Shown here: positions 19,501 to 27,262 of the stretch, piece by piece | How positions within the stretch are numbered: position 1 is the first letter of the stretch | Layout: each line of letters opens with the position of its first letter | Source of the DNA: Gordonia sp. PDNC005 | GTDB taxonomy: Bacteria; Actinomycetota; Actinomycetes; Mycobacteriales; Mycobacteriaceae | DNA length: 64,000 nucleotides | Assembly: GCF_016919385.1 (NCBI RefSeq) | Contig: NZ_CP070351.1 | Coordinates: 434,001 to 498,000 of the forward strand | Direction of reading: 5' to 3' | Notes under the pieces: generated by a model | The model's database searches: none | What the model was told of the DNA's origin: nothing | Seen by the model: the letters and a program-made list of their open reading frames with translations, nothing else | Made by a program: the position numbers and the translations under genes

Positions 19501-19742
19501 ACTCCGACGGTGATCGCGAACAGCGCGAGCTTCGACGCCGAACGTCCGCCGATCAGTGACACTCGCCCGTAGGAGCCGCTAGAGGTCTCGGCGAAGTCGA
19601 TCCAGGTGCCCTTACGGAGCCCGCGCAACGCCGTCGCGCGGTGCTCGGTCGGGCAGCGTTCGGCTGTGCGAAGGTCGGCGAAGTCCAACGACTCCCAGCC
19701 GACGGCGTCGTAGACGGCGAGAGCGTCGTCGAGGTCAGTCAT
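16533..19742 (-). CDS. Large protein of unknown function coupled to a SWIM protein
   Basis: A 1069-residue protein with no signal peptide or membrane segment. It is rich in alternating Ala/Leu helices, suggesting a HEAT-like solenoid over most of its length, with a beta-rich section near residues 780-880. It resembles the large DUF6493-type proteins found beside SWIM proteins in actinomycetes, but I cannot assign a domain with certainty and see no enzymatic motif. The ATG at 19742 follows GAGGAGAACG and overlaps the SWIM gene stop by eight bases, so translation is coupled. A TTG four codons earlier is a weaker start. Binding partners, probably including the SWIM protein, are inferred from context only. 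Confidence 0.7.
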   Translation of the reverse strand: MTDLDDALAVYDAVGWESLDFADLRTAERCPTEHRATALRGLRKGTWIDFAETSSGSYGRVSLIGGRSASKLALFAITVGVDARRAVSVLEYNVPPDVLGRIVADRGAAYATEFVQRACVSSRRGLTHGPSGFGAAAIVAVELTSAEVPMNIEFLKDWAVHSNAAFTGDRTDFWSQAGLDVDVVAPRFGEYARAATAMNVPMTGPMRPALAAAVERGLLDSVVAQSLAFDGLESAVRPGDLAGWLGFLLDDLAVPSSEIADRAEQLIPLLTAGVPAVTDRVAPVLIGAVDDGLLPDVVSASLTAKPAKTRRIVVDALAARPVPSNSDDVLAELDALSGARQLAKPLAALATAWKVEAPVQESAASFAVWRLVPDVWDVPRFEPGPVSSEALTDLARKLLERGEATAADVVVEQFHACAASLGAQSPDAVRTALAGVPNAATAGLSVVRSWLDGDLAEVMAKYPQSWAPIIRRRDAELLLRNGELPCVLSQPSWDDLRVDPADLLARLGEYGGSGVAAAASDLALALLRMDVDAGPAVDFTGLDAKVVAFDGTVLERTAGQLAAAAFTQPVADPGLVSGRGWRRWTPGDIVAPDWLEEFEPIASEYGETAEFWVFPCWRGDTAMTPVAVLDEYHGNGPTLRQAARRRDPLAPGAAVNLLAAQRRFHPRDAADGQAAVYEAFDRGLLRPGAADVRYLDWADTPSSIAAFARTLSELAEGGLTAVVWPILDDLLAASAAEKRLLSGTETVVDVMATVLPVVQAAVAEGLADPSALDLPGLRTLADRTGSSVAVKGARALAVGLPAPSRSPEPTVVAPRFDLSDVWTDGVGSAPAVDDRASVAIDWFDPDAKSRELVITATFAHLPDRVFTIRKGWTYDIEQEGQCRASDGGLDVWLQWDGTGIAVRDNRDQASSGAKPPVTVVMTAVLLATLINETQDARWTVASCALDGVLHAEGVSLAMRLLLPHPVISPARMVRAIEHEPRSLPALWPILTESIRHAGDAVRAGGSIPKWANRVLDLAQTVAPQLDEAVSRGLAPADASIWPGLDALADAPGKSAAITKARALRDRSRV

Positions 19743-21081
19743 CGTTCTCCTCAAGGGATCCGCCGCAGGTCAGGTACACCGCGAGGACATGCTTGCACGG
19801 TCCTCGGGCGGTGCCGTGCTTCATGTACCAGACACACGTGCACCGACTGCCGTCGACGCCGCTGGTCGGGCCGAGAGACACCCGGTACGTTCCGCCGGAC
19901 GGGTTCGCGACAGTCCAGGCACCGTCGGACGCCGACACCGCACTCGTCTCGACCAGAGCACGGGCGGCGACGAGGCGTGGATTGTCCTTGCGGACACGGT
20001 CGGGATCGTCGGGCAGTTCGCGGTGGAACCATGATTCGTCGTGAGCGTCCCAGCCGACGCGACCAGACGACGCGAGCACCCCGAGAGCAGCCTCCACCCG
20101 TGCGGATGTCAGAGCGGTGTCTCGACTGAGCCGGCCGACGTCGATGGTCGGCTCGAATGCGAGGAGCGCAGACACGAGGTCGGCGTCGTCGAGAACGGTC
20201 GGCGACGCCAGTGCCTCGAGCAGGCTGCCTTCGCCGGAGAAGCCTCGCCACGGTTCCTCCGTGAGACCGAATGACAGTCGTGCTCCGGGCAAGTCGATCT
20301 CGATGACACTCGGGGACTCGCCGACGTCGAGTGCATACGCGGTCAGTCCGGTCGCGTGCACCAACATGCGCTTCGCGGCGGCCAGTCGGTGGAGTCCGTT
20401 GACGTAGACGCCGCCCGGTACAGGTCGCGGGGACAGTCGTGCGCCGGTGCGGTCGGGGACAAGCCATCCGCGTTGAGCCGCAGCCGTCGCATGCGGCAAC
20501 GAACCGAGGAACGCGCGGGCCTGCCGCCTGTCGAGGGTGAACGCCGACACCGCGGGCCGATGCATCTGGGCGACGTTTCCGAGTGCCCGGATCCACCGAT
20601 CGGGCATCTCGACGGGCCGTTCGTGCGCGTGAGAATCGGGGGTCGCGACACGCAGCCCGTCGTCGCCGACGTCGACGTGAAGCAGTTCGGTACGTCGGAC
20701 CTGTGCGAGTGCACTACGCATCGTCGGATTCACGTCGACGTTTGTGGTGCCGTGGCCGATATCGCCGCCGTCGAAGCCGGAACCCAGCAGGTCGAGGCGC
20801 GCGTACACGCCGTTGCACGCGGAGAAACACTCGGCGCGCAGCCGGTCGCCGTGCGCAGTGAGCACCGGATCTCGCAGGTTGGACGGCGTGTACTGGAAGT
20901 AGCGCGTCGCGGTCACCTCCGCGAGCGTCAACAGGCCCTGCGCGAAGACCGCCGGGTGCGTTGCGAATCCGTGAAAGAAGCTCGGCCGGTCAGCGACCCC
21001 GCCGGGAGTCAGCGCCGGCGCGAGCGCCAGCCCCACACCGGTGTCACCGACAGCGGACTCACCGCTGAACGTACGACTCAT
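19735..21081 (-). CDS. SWIM zinc-finger protein
   Basis: A 448-residue protein with a C-terminal SWIM zinc-binding motif of the form CxC-x12-CxH (Cys414, Cys416, Cys429, His431). The preceding 400 residues are not a recognised enzyme. SWIM domains mediate DNA or protein contacts. In many bacteria such proteins are encoded with a large helical protein and often with a MoxR ATPase and a VWA protein; only the large protein is present here. TAGAGT lies six bases before the ATG, so the two-gene message is probably leaderless. Function is unknown. Confidence 0.78.
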   Translation of the reverse strand: MSRTFSGESAVGDTGVGLALAPALTPGGVADRPSFFHGFATHPAVFAQGLLTLAEVTATRYFQYTPSNLRDPVLTAHGDRLRAECFSACNGVYARLDLLGSGFDGGDIGHGTTNVDVNPTMRSALAQVRRTELLHVDVGDDGLRVATPDSHAHERPVEMPDRWIRALGNVAQMHRPAVSAFTLDRRQARAFLGSLPHATAAAQRGWLVPDRTGARLSPRPVPGGVYVNGLHRLAAAKRMLVHATGLTAYALDVGESPSVIEIDLPGARLSFGLTEEPWRGFSGEGSLLEALASPTVLDDADLVSALLAFEPTIDVGRLSRDTALTSARVEAALGVLASSGRVGWDAHDESWFHRELPDDPDRVRKDNPRLVAARALVETSAVSASDGAWTVANPSGGTYRVSLGPTSGVDGSRCTCVWYMKHGTARGPCKHVLAVYLTCGGSLEENDD

Positions 21082-21087
21082 GCACTC

Positions 21088-21093
21088 ACTCTA
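21088..21093 (-). promoter_or_regulatory. Candidate -10 box for the SWIM/large-protein operon
   Basis: TAGAGT on the minus strand, six bases before the ATG at 21081; leaderless arrangement. Confidence 0.5.
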
Positions 21094-21195
21094 GAAGAGC
21101 CCTCCGACGCTCGGCGGAACCAGCTCAGTCGTGACTACCCTGGCGGAAGTCCATGTGATGTGGGCCGACGAACCTGCTACTGAACGGAGACGAAG

Positions 21196-22668
21196 ATGAC
21201 TGTCAGCAGCGCCGACGAGCGAGAGCTCATCGACTCCCTTCCCGTGAACCTGCACATCGGCGGGGTATGGCGGCCCGCGTCGGGCGGCAAGACCTTTTCC
21301 GTCGACGATCCGTCGACCGGCGAGCACCTGGTGGACGTCGCGGACGCAGACGCCGTCGACGCTGCTGCAGCGCTGGATGCCGCCGTGGCTGCGCAGGACT
21401 CGTGGGCCGCCACACCACCGCGCGAGCGCAGCGACATCCTGCGCCGAGCGTTCGACGCGGTGACCGCACGCACCGACGACTTCGCGCTGCTGATGACCTT
21501 GGAGATGGGGAAGTCGCTGGCCGAGTCGCGCGGAGAAGTGGCCTACGGAGCCGAGTTCCTTCGCTGGTTCTCCGAGCAGGCGGTCCGTATCGACGGGCGG
21601 TACACGACCGCGCCCGACGGCAAGTCCCGCCTCGTGACTGTGAAGAAGCCGGTCGGGCCCTGCCTGCTCATCACGCCGTGGAACTTCCCGCTCGCCATGG
21701 CGACGCGCAAAATCGGTCCGGCGCTCGCGGCGGGCTGCACCATGGTGGTCAAGCCCGCATCGGCCACCCCGCTGACAACTCTTCTGTTCACGCAGGTTCT
21801 TCACGAAGCAAGCGTCCCGGACGGTGTGGTCAACGTGATTCCCACGTCGAGCGCCGGTTCGACAACCGGGCCGCTGATCGGTGATTCCCGTCTTCGGAAA
21901 CTGTCGTTCACCGGCTCCACACCCGTCGGGCAGGCGCTGCTCGCGCAAGCGTCCGACAACGTGCTGCGAACGTCGATGGAACTGGGCGGCAATGCTCCGT
22001 TCCTCGTGTTCGACGATGCCGACGTCGACGCTGCCGTCCAAGGAGCTGTCGCCGCGAAACTTCGGAACATCGGCGAAGCGTGCACGTCTGCGAACCGCTT
22101 TTACGTGCACGAGGCCATCGCCGACGAGTTCTCTCGGAAGCTGGGCGAGGCGTTTGCAGCCAAGCGAGTCGGCAGAGGAACTGAGTCGGGCGTCGACCTG
22201 GGGCCGTTGATCGACGACGACGCCAAACAGCGGGTGGCGGGTCTCGTCGACGACGCCGTCGGCCGTGGAGCAACCGTCGTCACCGGCGGGGCAGCAGTCG
22301 ACGGTCCTGGCTACTTCTTCGAGCCGACCGTCGTGACGGGCGTGCCCGCCGATGCGCGGGTGATGTCCGAGGAGATCTTCGGTCCGGTGGCGCCTGTCGC
22401 CCGGTTCTCAACGGAGGACGAGGCGATCGAACTGGCGAACTCGACTCCGTTCGGGCTGATCGCGTACGCCTACACGACTGACCACGACCGGATCCTCCGG
22501 CTCCCGAACCGTCTGGAGACGGGAATGCTCGGCATCAACTCTGGAGTCATCTCCAACCCGGCGGCGCCCTTCGGCGGGGTCAAACAGTCTGGCCTCGGGC
22601 GCGAAGGCGGGTACGAGGGAATCGAGGAGTACCTCGAGACCGTGTATGTGAACATCGCCCTGTCCTGA
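21196..22668 (+). CDS. gabD: Succinate-semialdehyde dehydrogenase family protein
   Basis: A 490-residue aldehyde dehydrogenase that would oxidise succinate semialdehyde to succinate with NAD(P)+. Family motifs are ITPWNFPLAM, FTGSTPVGQ, the general base in MELGGNAPF and the catalytic Cys in GEACTSANR, with a C-terminal PFGGVKQSGLGREGG typical of the GabD subgroup. M. tuberculosis has two such enzymes, and this one could match either. The ATG follows GGAGACGAAG at normal spacing. It stands alone, with a strong terminator directly after the stop. Other semialdehydes such as glutarate semialdehyde remain possible. Confidence 0.88.
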   Translation: MTVSSADERELIDSLPVNLHIGGVWRPASGGKTFSVDDPSTGEHLVDVADADAVDAAAALDAAVAAQDSWAATPPRERSDILRRAFDAVTARTDDFALLMTLEMGKSLAESRGEVAYGAEFLRWFSEQAVRIDGRYTTAPDGKSRLVTVKKPVGPCLLITPWNFPLAMATRKIGPALAAGCTMVVKPASATPLTTLLFTQVLHEASVPDGVVNVIPTSSAGSTTGPLIGDSRLRKLSFTGSTPVGQALLAQASDNVLRTSMELGGNAPFLVFDDADVDAAVQGAVAAKLRNIGEACTSANRFYVHEAIADEFSRKLGEAFAAKRVGRGTESGVDLGPLIDDDAKQRVAGLVDDAVGRGATVVTGGAAVDGPGYFFEPTVVTGVPADARVMSEEIFGPVAPVARFSTEDEAIELANSTPFGLIAYAYTTDHDRILRLPNRLETGMLGINSGVISNPAAPFGGVKQSGLGREGGYEGIEEYLETVYVNIALS

Positions 22669-22712
22669 CCGGGCGGGCCCGACCTCCTGGATGCGAGGTC
22701 GGGCCCGTCCGG
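22669..22712. terminator. Bidirectional terminator between gabD and the esterase gene
   Basis: An 18-base stem with one mismatch (left arm CCGGGCGGGCCCGACCTC) around an 8-base loop, beginning at the gabD stop and ending six bases before the convergent esterase stop. No T run. Confidence 0.8.
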
Positions 22713-22718
22713 ATCGGG

Positions 22719-23672
22719 TCAGCTGAGCAGTGCTCGACGCAGGGCCGCGATCGCGATGTCGAACCCGGCCTGAGCGCCGTTCGTCTCGCGCATCGAGTTG
22801 ATCATCATGAAGTCGTGGATCACCCCGCCGATCCGAACAGCGGTGACGTCGTTGCCGGCCTCCCGCAGCTTGGTCGCATATGCTTCGCCGCCGTCGCGAA
22901 GGACATCGGCCTCGGCTGTGATGATCGTGGCGGGCGGGAGTCCGGTCAACTGCTCGATTGTCGCGCGCAGCGGCGACGCGTAGATCTCGTCACGCTGTGC
23001 CTCGTCGGTCGTGTACTGGTCCCAGAACCACTGCATTCCATCGCGCCTCAGAAAGTAGCCCTCGGCGAACTGATGGTACGAGTCGGTGTCGAAGTTCGCC
23101 TCGGTGACGGGGTACAGCAATACCTGTGCGGTGAGCGGCACGTCGCCGCGGTCCTTGGCCTGCAAAGCGAGGACGGCAGACATATCGCCGCCGACGGAGT
23201 CGCCGCATACCGCGATCCGACTGCCGTCGAGGTGCTTGTCCGCACCTGAGTTCACGATCCACTGCGCGACGGCGTAGTTCTGCTCGATCGCGACGGGGTA
23301 GCGGGCCTCGGGGGAGAGGTCGTACTCGGGGAAGACCACAGCCGCACCGGTGCCGACAGCGAGCTCGCGGACCAGACGATCGTGCGTGTGCGCGTTGCCG
23401 AACACCCAACCGGCGCCGTGGATGTACAGGATCACCGGGAGCTCGCCGGTGGCTCCGGCGGGTCGAACGATCCGCGTCCGTACTTCACCGGTCGGTCCAC
23501 CGTTGACGGTGATCCACTCCTCGTCGACGGGAGGCAGGTCGACGTCACCGGACTGCACCTCGATGACTGCGGCGCGGCCTTCCGATGGACTGAGTTCGAA
23601 CAGGTAGGGCGGGTTCGCCGTAGCGTCTGCGAATGCCTGGGCTGCGGGCTCGAGAACGGTTTTGATGCTCAT
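22719..23672 (-). CDS. Alpha/beta hydrolase, HSL-family carboxylesterase
   Basis: A 317-residue hormone-sensitive-lipase-type esterase. The oxyanion-hole segment reads HGAGW (variant HGGGW), the nucleophile Ser lies in GDSVGGD, and the acid and base are probably Asp in AEADVLRDGG and His in GVIHDF. No signal peptide, so cytoplasmic. The ATG at 23672 follows GAAGGAGCAGCC; the same frame is open for 300 codons further upstream, but that is antisense to the TetR gene. The gene is divergent from a TetR regulator with two operator-like palindromes between them, so its expression is probably induced by a ligand of that regulator. The natural ester is unknown. Confidence 0.87.
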   Translation of the reverse strand: MSIKTVLEPAAQAFADATANPPYLFELSPSEGRAAVIEVQSGDVDLPPVDEEWITVNGGPTGEVRTRIVRPAGATGELPVILYIHGAGWVFGNAHTHDRLVRELAVGTGAAVVFPEYDLSPEARYPVAIEQNYAVAQWIVNSGADKHLDGSRIAVCGDSVGGDMSAVLALQAKDRGDVPLTAQVLLYPVTEANFDTDSYHQFAEGYFLRRDGMQWFWDQYTTDEAQRDEIYASPLRATIEQLTGLPPATIITAEADVLRDGGEAYATKLREAGNDVTAVRIGGVIHDFMMINSMRETNGAQAGFDIAIAALRRALLS

Positions 23673-23690
23673 GGCTGCTCCTTCGCTACA

Positions 23691-23710
23691 CGGAGAACGG
23701 GCGTTCTCCG
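23691..23710. promoter_or_regulatory. Operator-like palindrome 1
   Basis: CGGAGAACG-GG-CGTTCTCCG: perfect 9-bp arms around two bases, 19 bases before the esterase start. It shares the GAACG/CGTTC half-sites of the second palindrome, as expected for a TetR-type binding site. Confidence 0.65.
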
Positions 23711-23729
23711 TCTGCTTGCTAGAGTAGGG

Positions 23730-23741
23730 GAACGATCGTTC
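23730..23741. promoter_or_regulatory. Operator-like palindrome 2
   Basis: GAACGATCGTTC, a perfect 12-base palindrome extended by partly matching flanks, 21 bases before the TetR start. It probably mediates autorepression. Confidence 0.65.
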
Positions 23742-23762
23742 TCGCGCAAGGGGTAGTGGAGT

Positions 23763-24329
23763 ATGGACGCCGATCAACAGCGGGCAGCAGTGCTCGGCGC
23801 TGCGGAGAAACTGTTCTACGGACGTGGGATTCAGGCGGTCGGGATGGACGAGATCCGGACCGCCGCAGGTGTGTCCTTGAAAGCCATCTACAAACTGTTT
23901 CCGTCGAAGGATTCGCTGGTCGCACAGGTTCTGGCGATCCGGGACCGTCGATGGACGGAGGGGCTGCACCGACACGTCGACCGCGCCCACGACCCCGAGG
24001 CGAAAGTGCTCGCGATATTCGACTGGCTGGACGAGATGTTCGCGGAGGACGACTTCCGCGGATGTTCGTTCATCAACAGTTACGGAGAGATGGGTGCAAC
24101 GTCGCCGACGGTCGCCGAGGCCGCGCAGCACAACAAGACGTGCTACCAGGACGAGCTGGCAGGGCTCGTCGCCGATGCCGGCCTGCCTGACCGAGTGGCG
24201 GTCCAGGTCGGGCTGCTGACCGAAGGTGCGCTCGCGACGGCCGCGATCCTCGGGCCGGACGGTGTCACCGACGGTGCCCGCGACGCGGCCCGGGTGCTCA
24301 TGGACGCGAATCGCCGAGTCGGCTCGTGA
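23763..24329 (+). CDS. TetR family transcriptional regulator
   Basis: A 188-residue repressor with an N-terminal helix-turn-helix (GMDEIRTAAGVSLKAIYKLFPSK, residues about 28-50) and a C-terminal ligand domain of the TetR_C type. It is divergently transcribed from the HSL-type esterase; the 90-base gap holds two related palindromes, so it most likely represses both itself and the esterase. The ligand is unknown. The gene is followed by about 330 bases without a recognised gene. Confidence 0.88.
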   Translation: MDADQQRAAVLGAAEKLFYGRGIQAVGMDEIRTAAGVSLKAIYKLFPSKDSLVAQVLAIRDRRWTEGLHRHVDRAHDPEAKVLAIFDWLDEMFAEDDFRGCSFINSYGEMGATSPTVAEAAQHNKTCYQDELAGLVADAGLPDRVAVQVGLLTEGALATAAILGPDGVTDGARDAARVLMDANRRVGS

Positions 24330-24657
24330 GGGCGGACTGAGCGTTGGACAAAGCCGGGCGTCCAGTTCGCCAACTCGGCCGATGGTCACGACTTCCTGGG
24401 GTGACCTGAGATTCTGTTCGAGCCCGCGTAGACGTACTGACCGCCCACGCCTTCGGTGGCCGCGCTGTTCGGAATCCCCGCGCTGGAATACGTCCCAGGC
24501 GAGGTCGACGGCGGCGAGTTCACCGGTTTCGACCGTCGGGATCGACCGGCACGGGCGACGCTCGGGACGCAATCGGTGTCACGTAGACTTCTCGCGTCGG
24601 GCCGCGCATCCCCATCGCAGCCCGTGCGGTCGTGCACCATCAACGCGAACCGTTCTC
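24330..24657. other. Intergenic stretch upstream of tRNA-Arg
   Basis: 328 bases between the TetR stop and tRNA-Arg. A minus-strand open frame of 85 codons covers most of it but matches nothing I recognise and has no ribosome-binding site, so I do not call it a gene. It could be a remnant. The last 75 bases should contain the tRNA promoter. Confidence 0.5.
24584..24589 (+). promoter_or_regulatory. Candidate -10 box for tRNA-Arg/cobF
   Basis: TAGACT 68 bases before the mature tRNA 5' end; no convincing -35 hexamer was identified. Confidence 0.35.
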
Positions 24658-24730
24658 GCTCTCGTAGCTCAGGGGATAGAGCACCGCTCTCCTAAAGCGG
24701 GTGTCGCAGGTTCGAATCCTGCCGGGAGCA
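24658..24730 (+). tRNA. tRNA-Arg (anticodon CCU)
   Basis: The sequence folds as a full cloverleaf. The acceptor GCTCTCG pairs with CGGGAGC (one G-U pair), the D stem is GCTC/GAGC, the anticodon stem CCGCT/AGCGG has loop CTCCTAA with anticodon CCT at 24691-24693, and the T arm is GCAGG-TTCGAAT-CCTGC. The discriminator base is A and CCA is not encoded. It reads AGG codons. The cobF start codon is two bases downstream. Confidence 0.96.
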
Positions 24731-24732
24731 CA

Positions 24733-25500
24733 ATGACTTCGAATCAGCATCAGACCCTCCGCGTGATCGGCATCGGCCCAGGTGGTCCTCGCCAGATCAC
24801 CCTGGAGGCGGTCGACGCGATCGCGATGACCGATGTGTTCCTCATCCTGGACAAAGGGGAGAGGACGGCGGAGCTGACGGCGGTGCGCACCCGGATGCTG
24901 GACGCGCACGCTCGTGCCGGCCATCGGGTCGTCGTTGTGGCCGACCCTCCGCGGGATCGAAATCCCGACGACTACGAGGCCGAAGTCCGGCGCTGGCACA
25001 CGGCGAGGGTAGACGCGATCGGCGCCGCACTCGACGACAACCTGTCTGCGGGCGGAAACGCCGCGATCCTCGTGTGGGGCGATCCGGCTCTCTACGACTC
25101 CACTCTCCGGATCACCGACCGCCTCGTCGATCGGCGCGCCGATCTGACGATCGAGGTGATCCCCGGAGTCACCAGCGCGTCCGCATTGACCGCCGCGCAC
25201 GGCATCGTGGCGCACGGAGTCGGTGAACCGATCACCACCACCACCGGCCGCAGGCTCGCGTCGACTCCAGAGGGCGCGGACCTCAACCAGATCGTCATGC
25301 TCGACTCCGCGCTCGCCTTCCGTGAGACGGCGTCACCGGACGACCTCGTCTATTGGGCGGCATACGTCGGTACCGACGATCAGATTCTCGTGAGCGGACG
25401 GGTGGGCGACGTCACCGACGAGATCGTCGCCAAGCGCGCCGAGGCGAGGGAACGGCTCGGCTGGATCATGGACATCTACCTGCTGCACAAGCGCGGCTGA
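24733..25500 (+). CDS. cobF: Precorrin-6A synthase (deacetylating)
   Basis: A 255-residue SAM-dependent methyltransferase of the tetrapyrrole methylase family. CobF methylates C-1 of precorrin-5 and releases acetate in aerobic cobalamin synthesis. N-terminal VIGIGPGGPRQITLEA is the family signature, LVWGDPALYDS the second conserved block and GVTSASALTAAHGI the third. The ATG is only two bases after the tRNA-Arg discriminator; GGGAG in the tRNA acceptor 3' strand (24724-24728) is the only Shine-Dalgarno-like sequence at correct spacing. No other cob gene is in the window. As remembered, M. canettii carries cobF between Rv0943c and Rv0944, the same neighbourhood. Confidence 0.92.
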   Translation: MTSNQHQTLRVIGIGPGGPRQITLEAVDAIAMTDVFLILDKGERTAELTAVRTRMLDAHARAGHRVVVVADPPRDRNPDDYEAEVRRWHTARVDAIGAALDDNLSAGGNAAILVWGDPALYDSTLRITDRLVDRRADLTIEVIPGVTSASALTAAHGIVAHGVGEPITTTTGRRLASTPEGADLNQIVMLDSALAFRETASPDDLVYWAAYVGTDDQILVSGRVGDVTDEIVAKRAEARERLGWIMDIYLLHKRG

Positions 25501-25502
25501 GC

Positions 25503-26387
25503 TCAGGCGGAACCGCCCGCGCGCGAGTCGCCCGCGTTGATCGTGCACTGCGTCGTCAGGACTTTGGGGTCGGCACCCTTCACCTGCGACGTGGCCTCGT
25601 CGATCGCGCCCTGTCGTGTCGTCGCCCATCCCCAACCCCAGTACAGGTTGGCCTGTGACTGCGCAATCGAGCCGCACGCGTTCCAGAATCGCAGCACCGT
25701 GGTGCACGACGACGCGCTGCACTGCGCCAGCGCGGCGCTGTCGGCCGCCGTCTGAGTTCTGTTGTTGATCGAGTAACCGACATCGCCGGTGGACGTCGAC
25801 ATGGCGATCGCGCCGTAGTAGATGTACGACGACGACGTCGACGTCGTGGGCGGGGTGTAGCTGGTCGACGGGTCGTACGTGTAGGACGGGTACGAGGGAT
25901 ACGAGTATGACGGGTAGCCGCTCGACGAACTCGGGGTGCCGCTCGACGACGACGCGGCGGTGACGTTCTTCGGCGAATCGTCACGGACGATCAGCCATGT
26001 CACAAGTCCTCCGACGAGGAGGACTGCGCCGACAAGGGCGATCCAGATGATCGCCTTGTTCGATCCGCTGGGCGGCTGACCGCCGGGCGGGTACTGGCCG
26101 GGGAACTGCCCGTACGGCTGTTGGCCGTACTGGCTTTGACCGTACTGGGGCTGGCCGAACTGCGCGCCGTACGGCTGCTGCGGCTGGCCGTACGGCGGCT
26201 GCGCGCCGTACTGGGGTCCACCCGGCGGAGGTGCCGCTCCGTACTGCTGAGTCTTGTCGTACGGGTTGTCACTCGGCGGGGGCGTGTGGCCGTGCTGGGT
26301 CGGATCGTACGGGTTGTAGCCGCCCGGATTCGGACCCGGTTGCTGCGGATCGCCGTTCGGCCAGTGCGGCCCGTTCGTGTCAGCCAT
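25503..26387 (-). CDS. DUF4189 protein with Gln/Pro/Tyr-rich N-terminus and one TM helix
   Basis: A 294-residue membrane-anchored protein. Residues 1-108 are low complexity, built of PYGQ/QYGQ-type repeats; one hydrophobic helix covers 111-134; a Ser/Tyr/Pro linker follows; and the C-terminal 100 residues form a DUF4189 domain with four Cys, likely two disulfides, outside the membrane. The topology would put the Q/P/Y-rich tail in the cytoplasm. DUF4189 function is not established. The ATG at 26387 replaces a longer frame with no family support. It converges with cobF, their stops two bases apart. Confidence 0.78.
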   Translation of the reverse strand: MADTNGPHWPNGDPQQPGPNPGGYNPYDPTQHGHTPPPSDNPYDKTQQYGAAPPPGGPQYGAQPPYGQPQQPYGAQFGQPQYGQSQYGQQPYGQFPGQYPPGGQPPSGSNKAIIWIALVGAVLLVGGLVTWLIVRDDSPKNVTAASSSSGTPSSSSGYPSYSYPSYPSYTYDPSTSYTPPTTSTSSSYIYYGAIAMSTSTGDVGYSINNRTQTAADSAALAQCSASSCTTVLRFWNACGSIAQSQANLYWGWGWATTRQGAIDEATSQVKGADPKVLTTQCTINAGDSRAGGSA

Positions 26388-26482
26388 GTCACTCAGAATG
26401 GCACCGGCGGGGCGGTACGACCAGTGCGAATATCGTCGTGAAGCGGTCCAACTGCGCAAAATTTCCCAGGGTGTGTCAGTCA

Positions 26483-27223
26483 TCACCAGGGAGTGCTGAC
26501 CGCGTCGAGGACATCGTCGGCGATCTCCGGCCGACAGATGACGAAGTCAGGCATGTACGGCTGCGGGTTGTTGTAGACGATCGGGCGGCCGTCGAGGCGG
26601 CTGCAGTGCAGCCCGGCCGCGAGCGCGACCCCGACCGGCGCACAGTTGTCCCACTCGTACTGCCCACCGGAATGCACGTACGCATCGGCATCGCCACGGA
26701 CCACGGCCATCGCCTTCGCGCCGGCCGAACCGATCCGGATCGCATCCATGCCGAGTCTGTCGGCCACGGCGGCCGAATGGTACGAATGGCCGTACCGGGA
26801 GACGGCGAGCCTGCCTGTCAAAGGGCCGTCGGCGAGCTGTACGTCGTCGCTGCGAAACAGTTCGCCGTGAGCCGGAAGGGACACCGCGGCCACGTCCGGT
26901 TGACCGTCCACCGCAAGTGCGACGTGCACCGCCCAGTCGGCAGTGCCCATCGAGAACTCGCTGGTGCCGTCCAACGGGTCGATGATCCAGACTCGGGACG
27001 CCGTCGACCGGTCGCCGACGTCGGCCGCCTCCTCGGACAGCACCGCGTCGTGGCGGCGGTGGGTCCGCAGAACGGTCGAGATCCAGGCTTGCGCGAGGGT
27101 GTCGCCGACGTCACCGAGAAGCCGTCCGCCGATCAGATCGCCGTGCCGGATCCCGCTCAGAACCTCGCCGGCGCCCACTGCGATACGGGCGGCGAGCTCG
27201 GCGTCCGACAAGCGATCAGTCAT
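26483..27223 (-). CDS. cysQ: 3'(2'),5'-bisphosphate nucleotidase/inositol-phosphatase family
   Basis: A 246-residue Li-sensitive Mg-dependent phosphatase. CysQ removes the 3'-phosphate of PAP or PAPS from sulfate assimilation; inositol-1-phosphate or fructose-1,6-bisphosphate are alternative substrates in this superfamily. The metal-binding motifs are LSEEAAD, the core WIIDPLDGTSEF (DPxDGT) and EWDNCAP near residue 195. It is divergent from the Fpg/Nei gene, with 39 bases between the starts. Substrate choice is inferred from similarity to mycobacterial CysQ. Confidence 0.82.
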   Translation of the reverse strand: MTDRLSDAELAARIAVGAGEVLSGIRHGDLIGGRLLGDVGDTLAQAWISTVLRTHRRHDAVLSEEAADVGDRSTASRVWIIDPLDGTSEFSMGTADWAVHVALAVDGQPDVAAVSLPAHGELFRSDDVQLADGPLTGRLAVSRYGHSYHSAAVADRLGMDAIRIGSAGAKAMAVVRGDADAYVHSGGQYEWDNCAPVGVALAAGLHCSRLDGRPIVYNNPQPYMPDFVICRPEIADDVLDAVSTPW

Positions 27224-27262
27224 CCACTTACCAAATCACATCCCTTGCAGGACACTGGTGAC

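Noticed and set aside
23673..24572. N-terminal extension of the esterase frame by about 300 codons
   Set aside because: The extra sequence is antisense to the TetR gene and unlike any hydrolase; the ATG at 23672 has a strong ribosome-binding site.
24386..24643. 85-codon minus-strand frame upstream of tRNA-Arg
   Set aside because: No recognised homology, no Shine-Dalgarno sequence, and it would run antisense to the tRNA promoter. Kept only as a note on the intergenic stretch.
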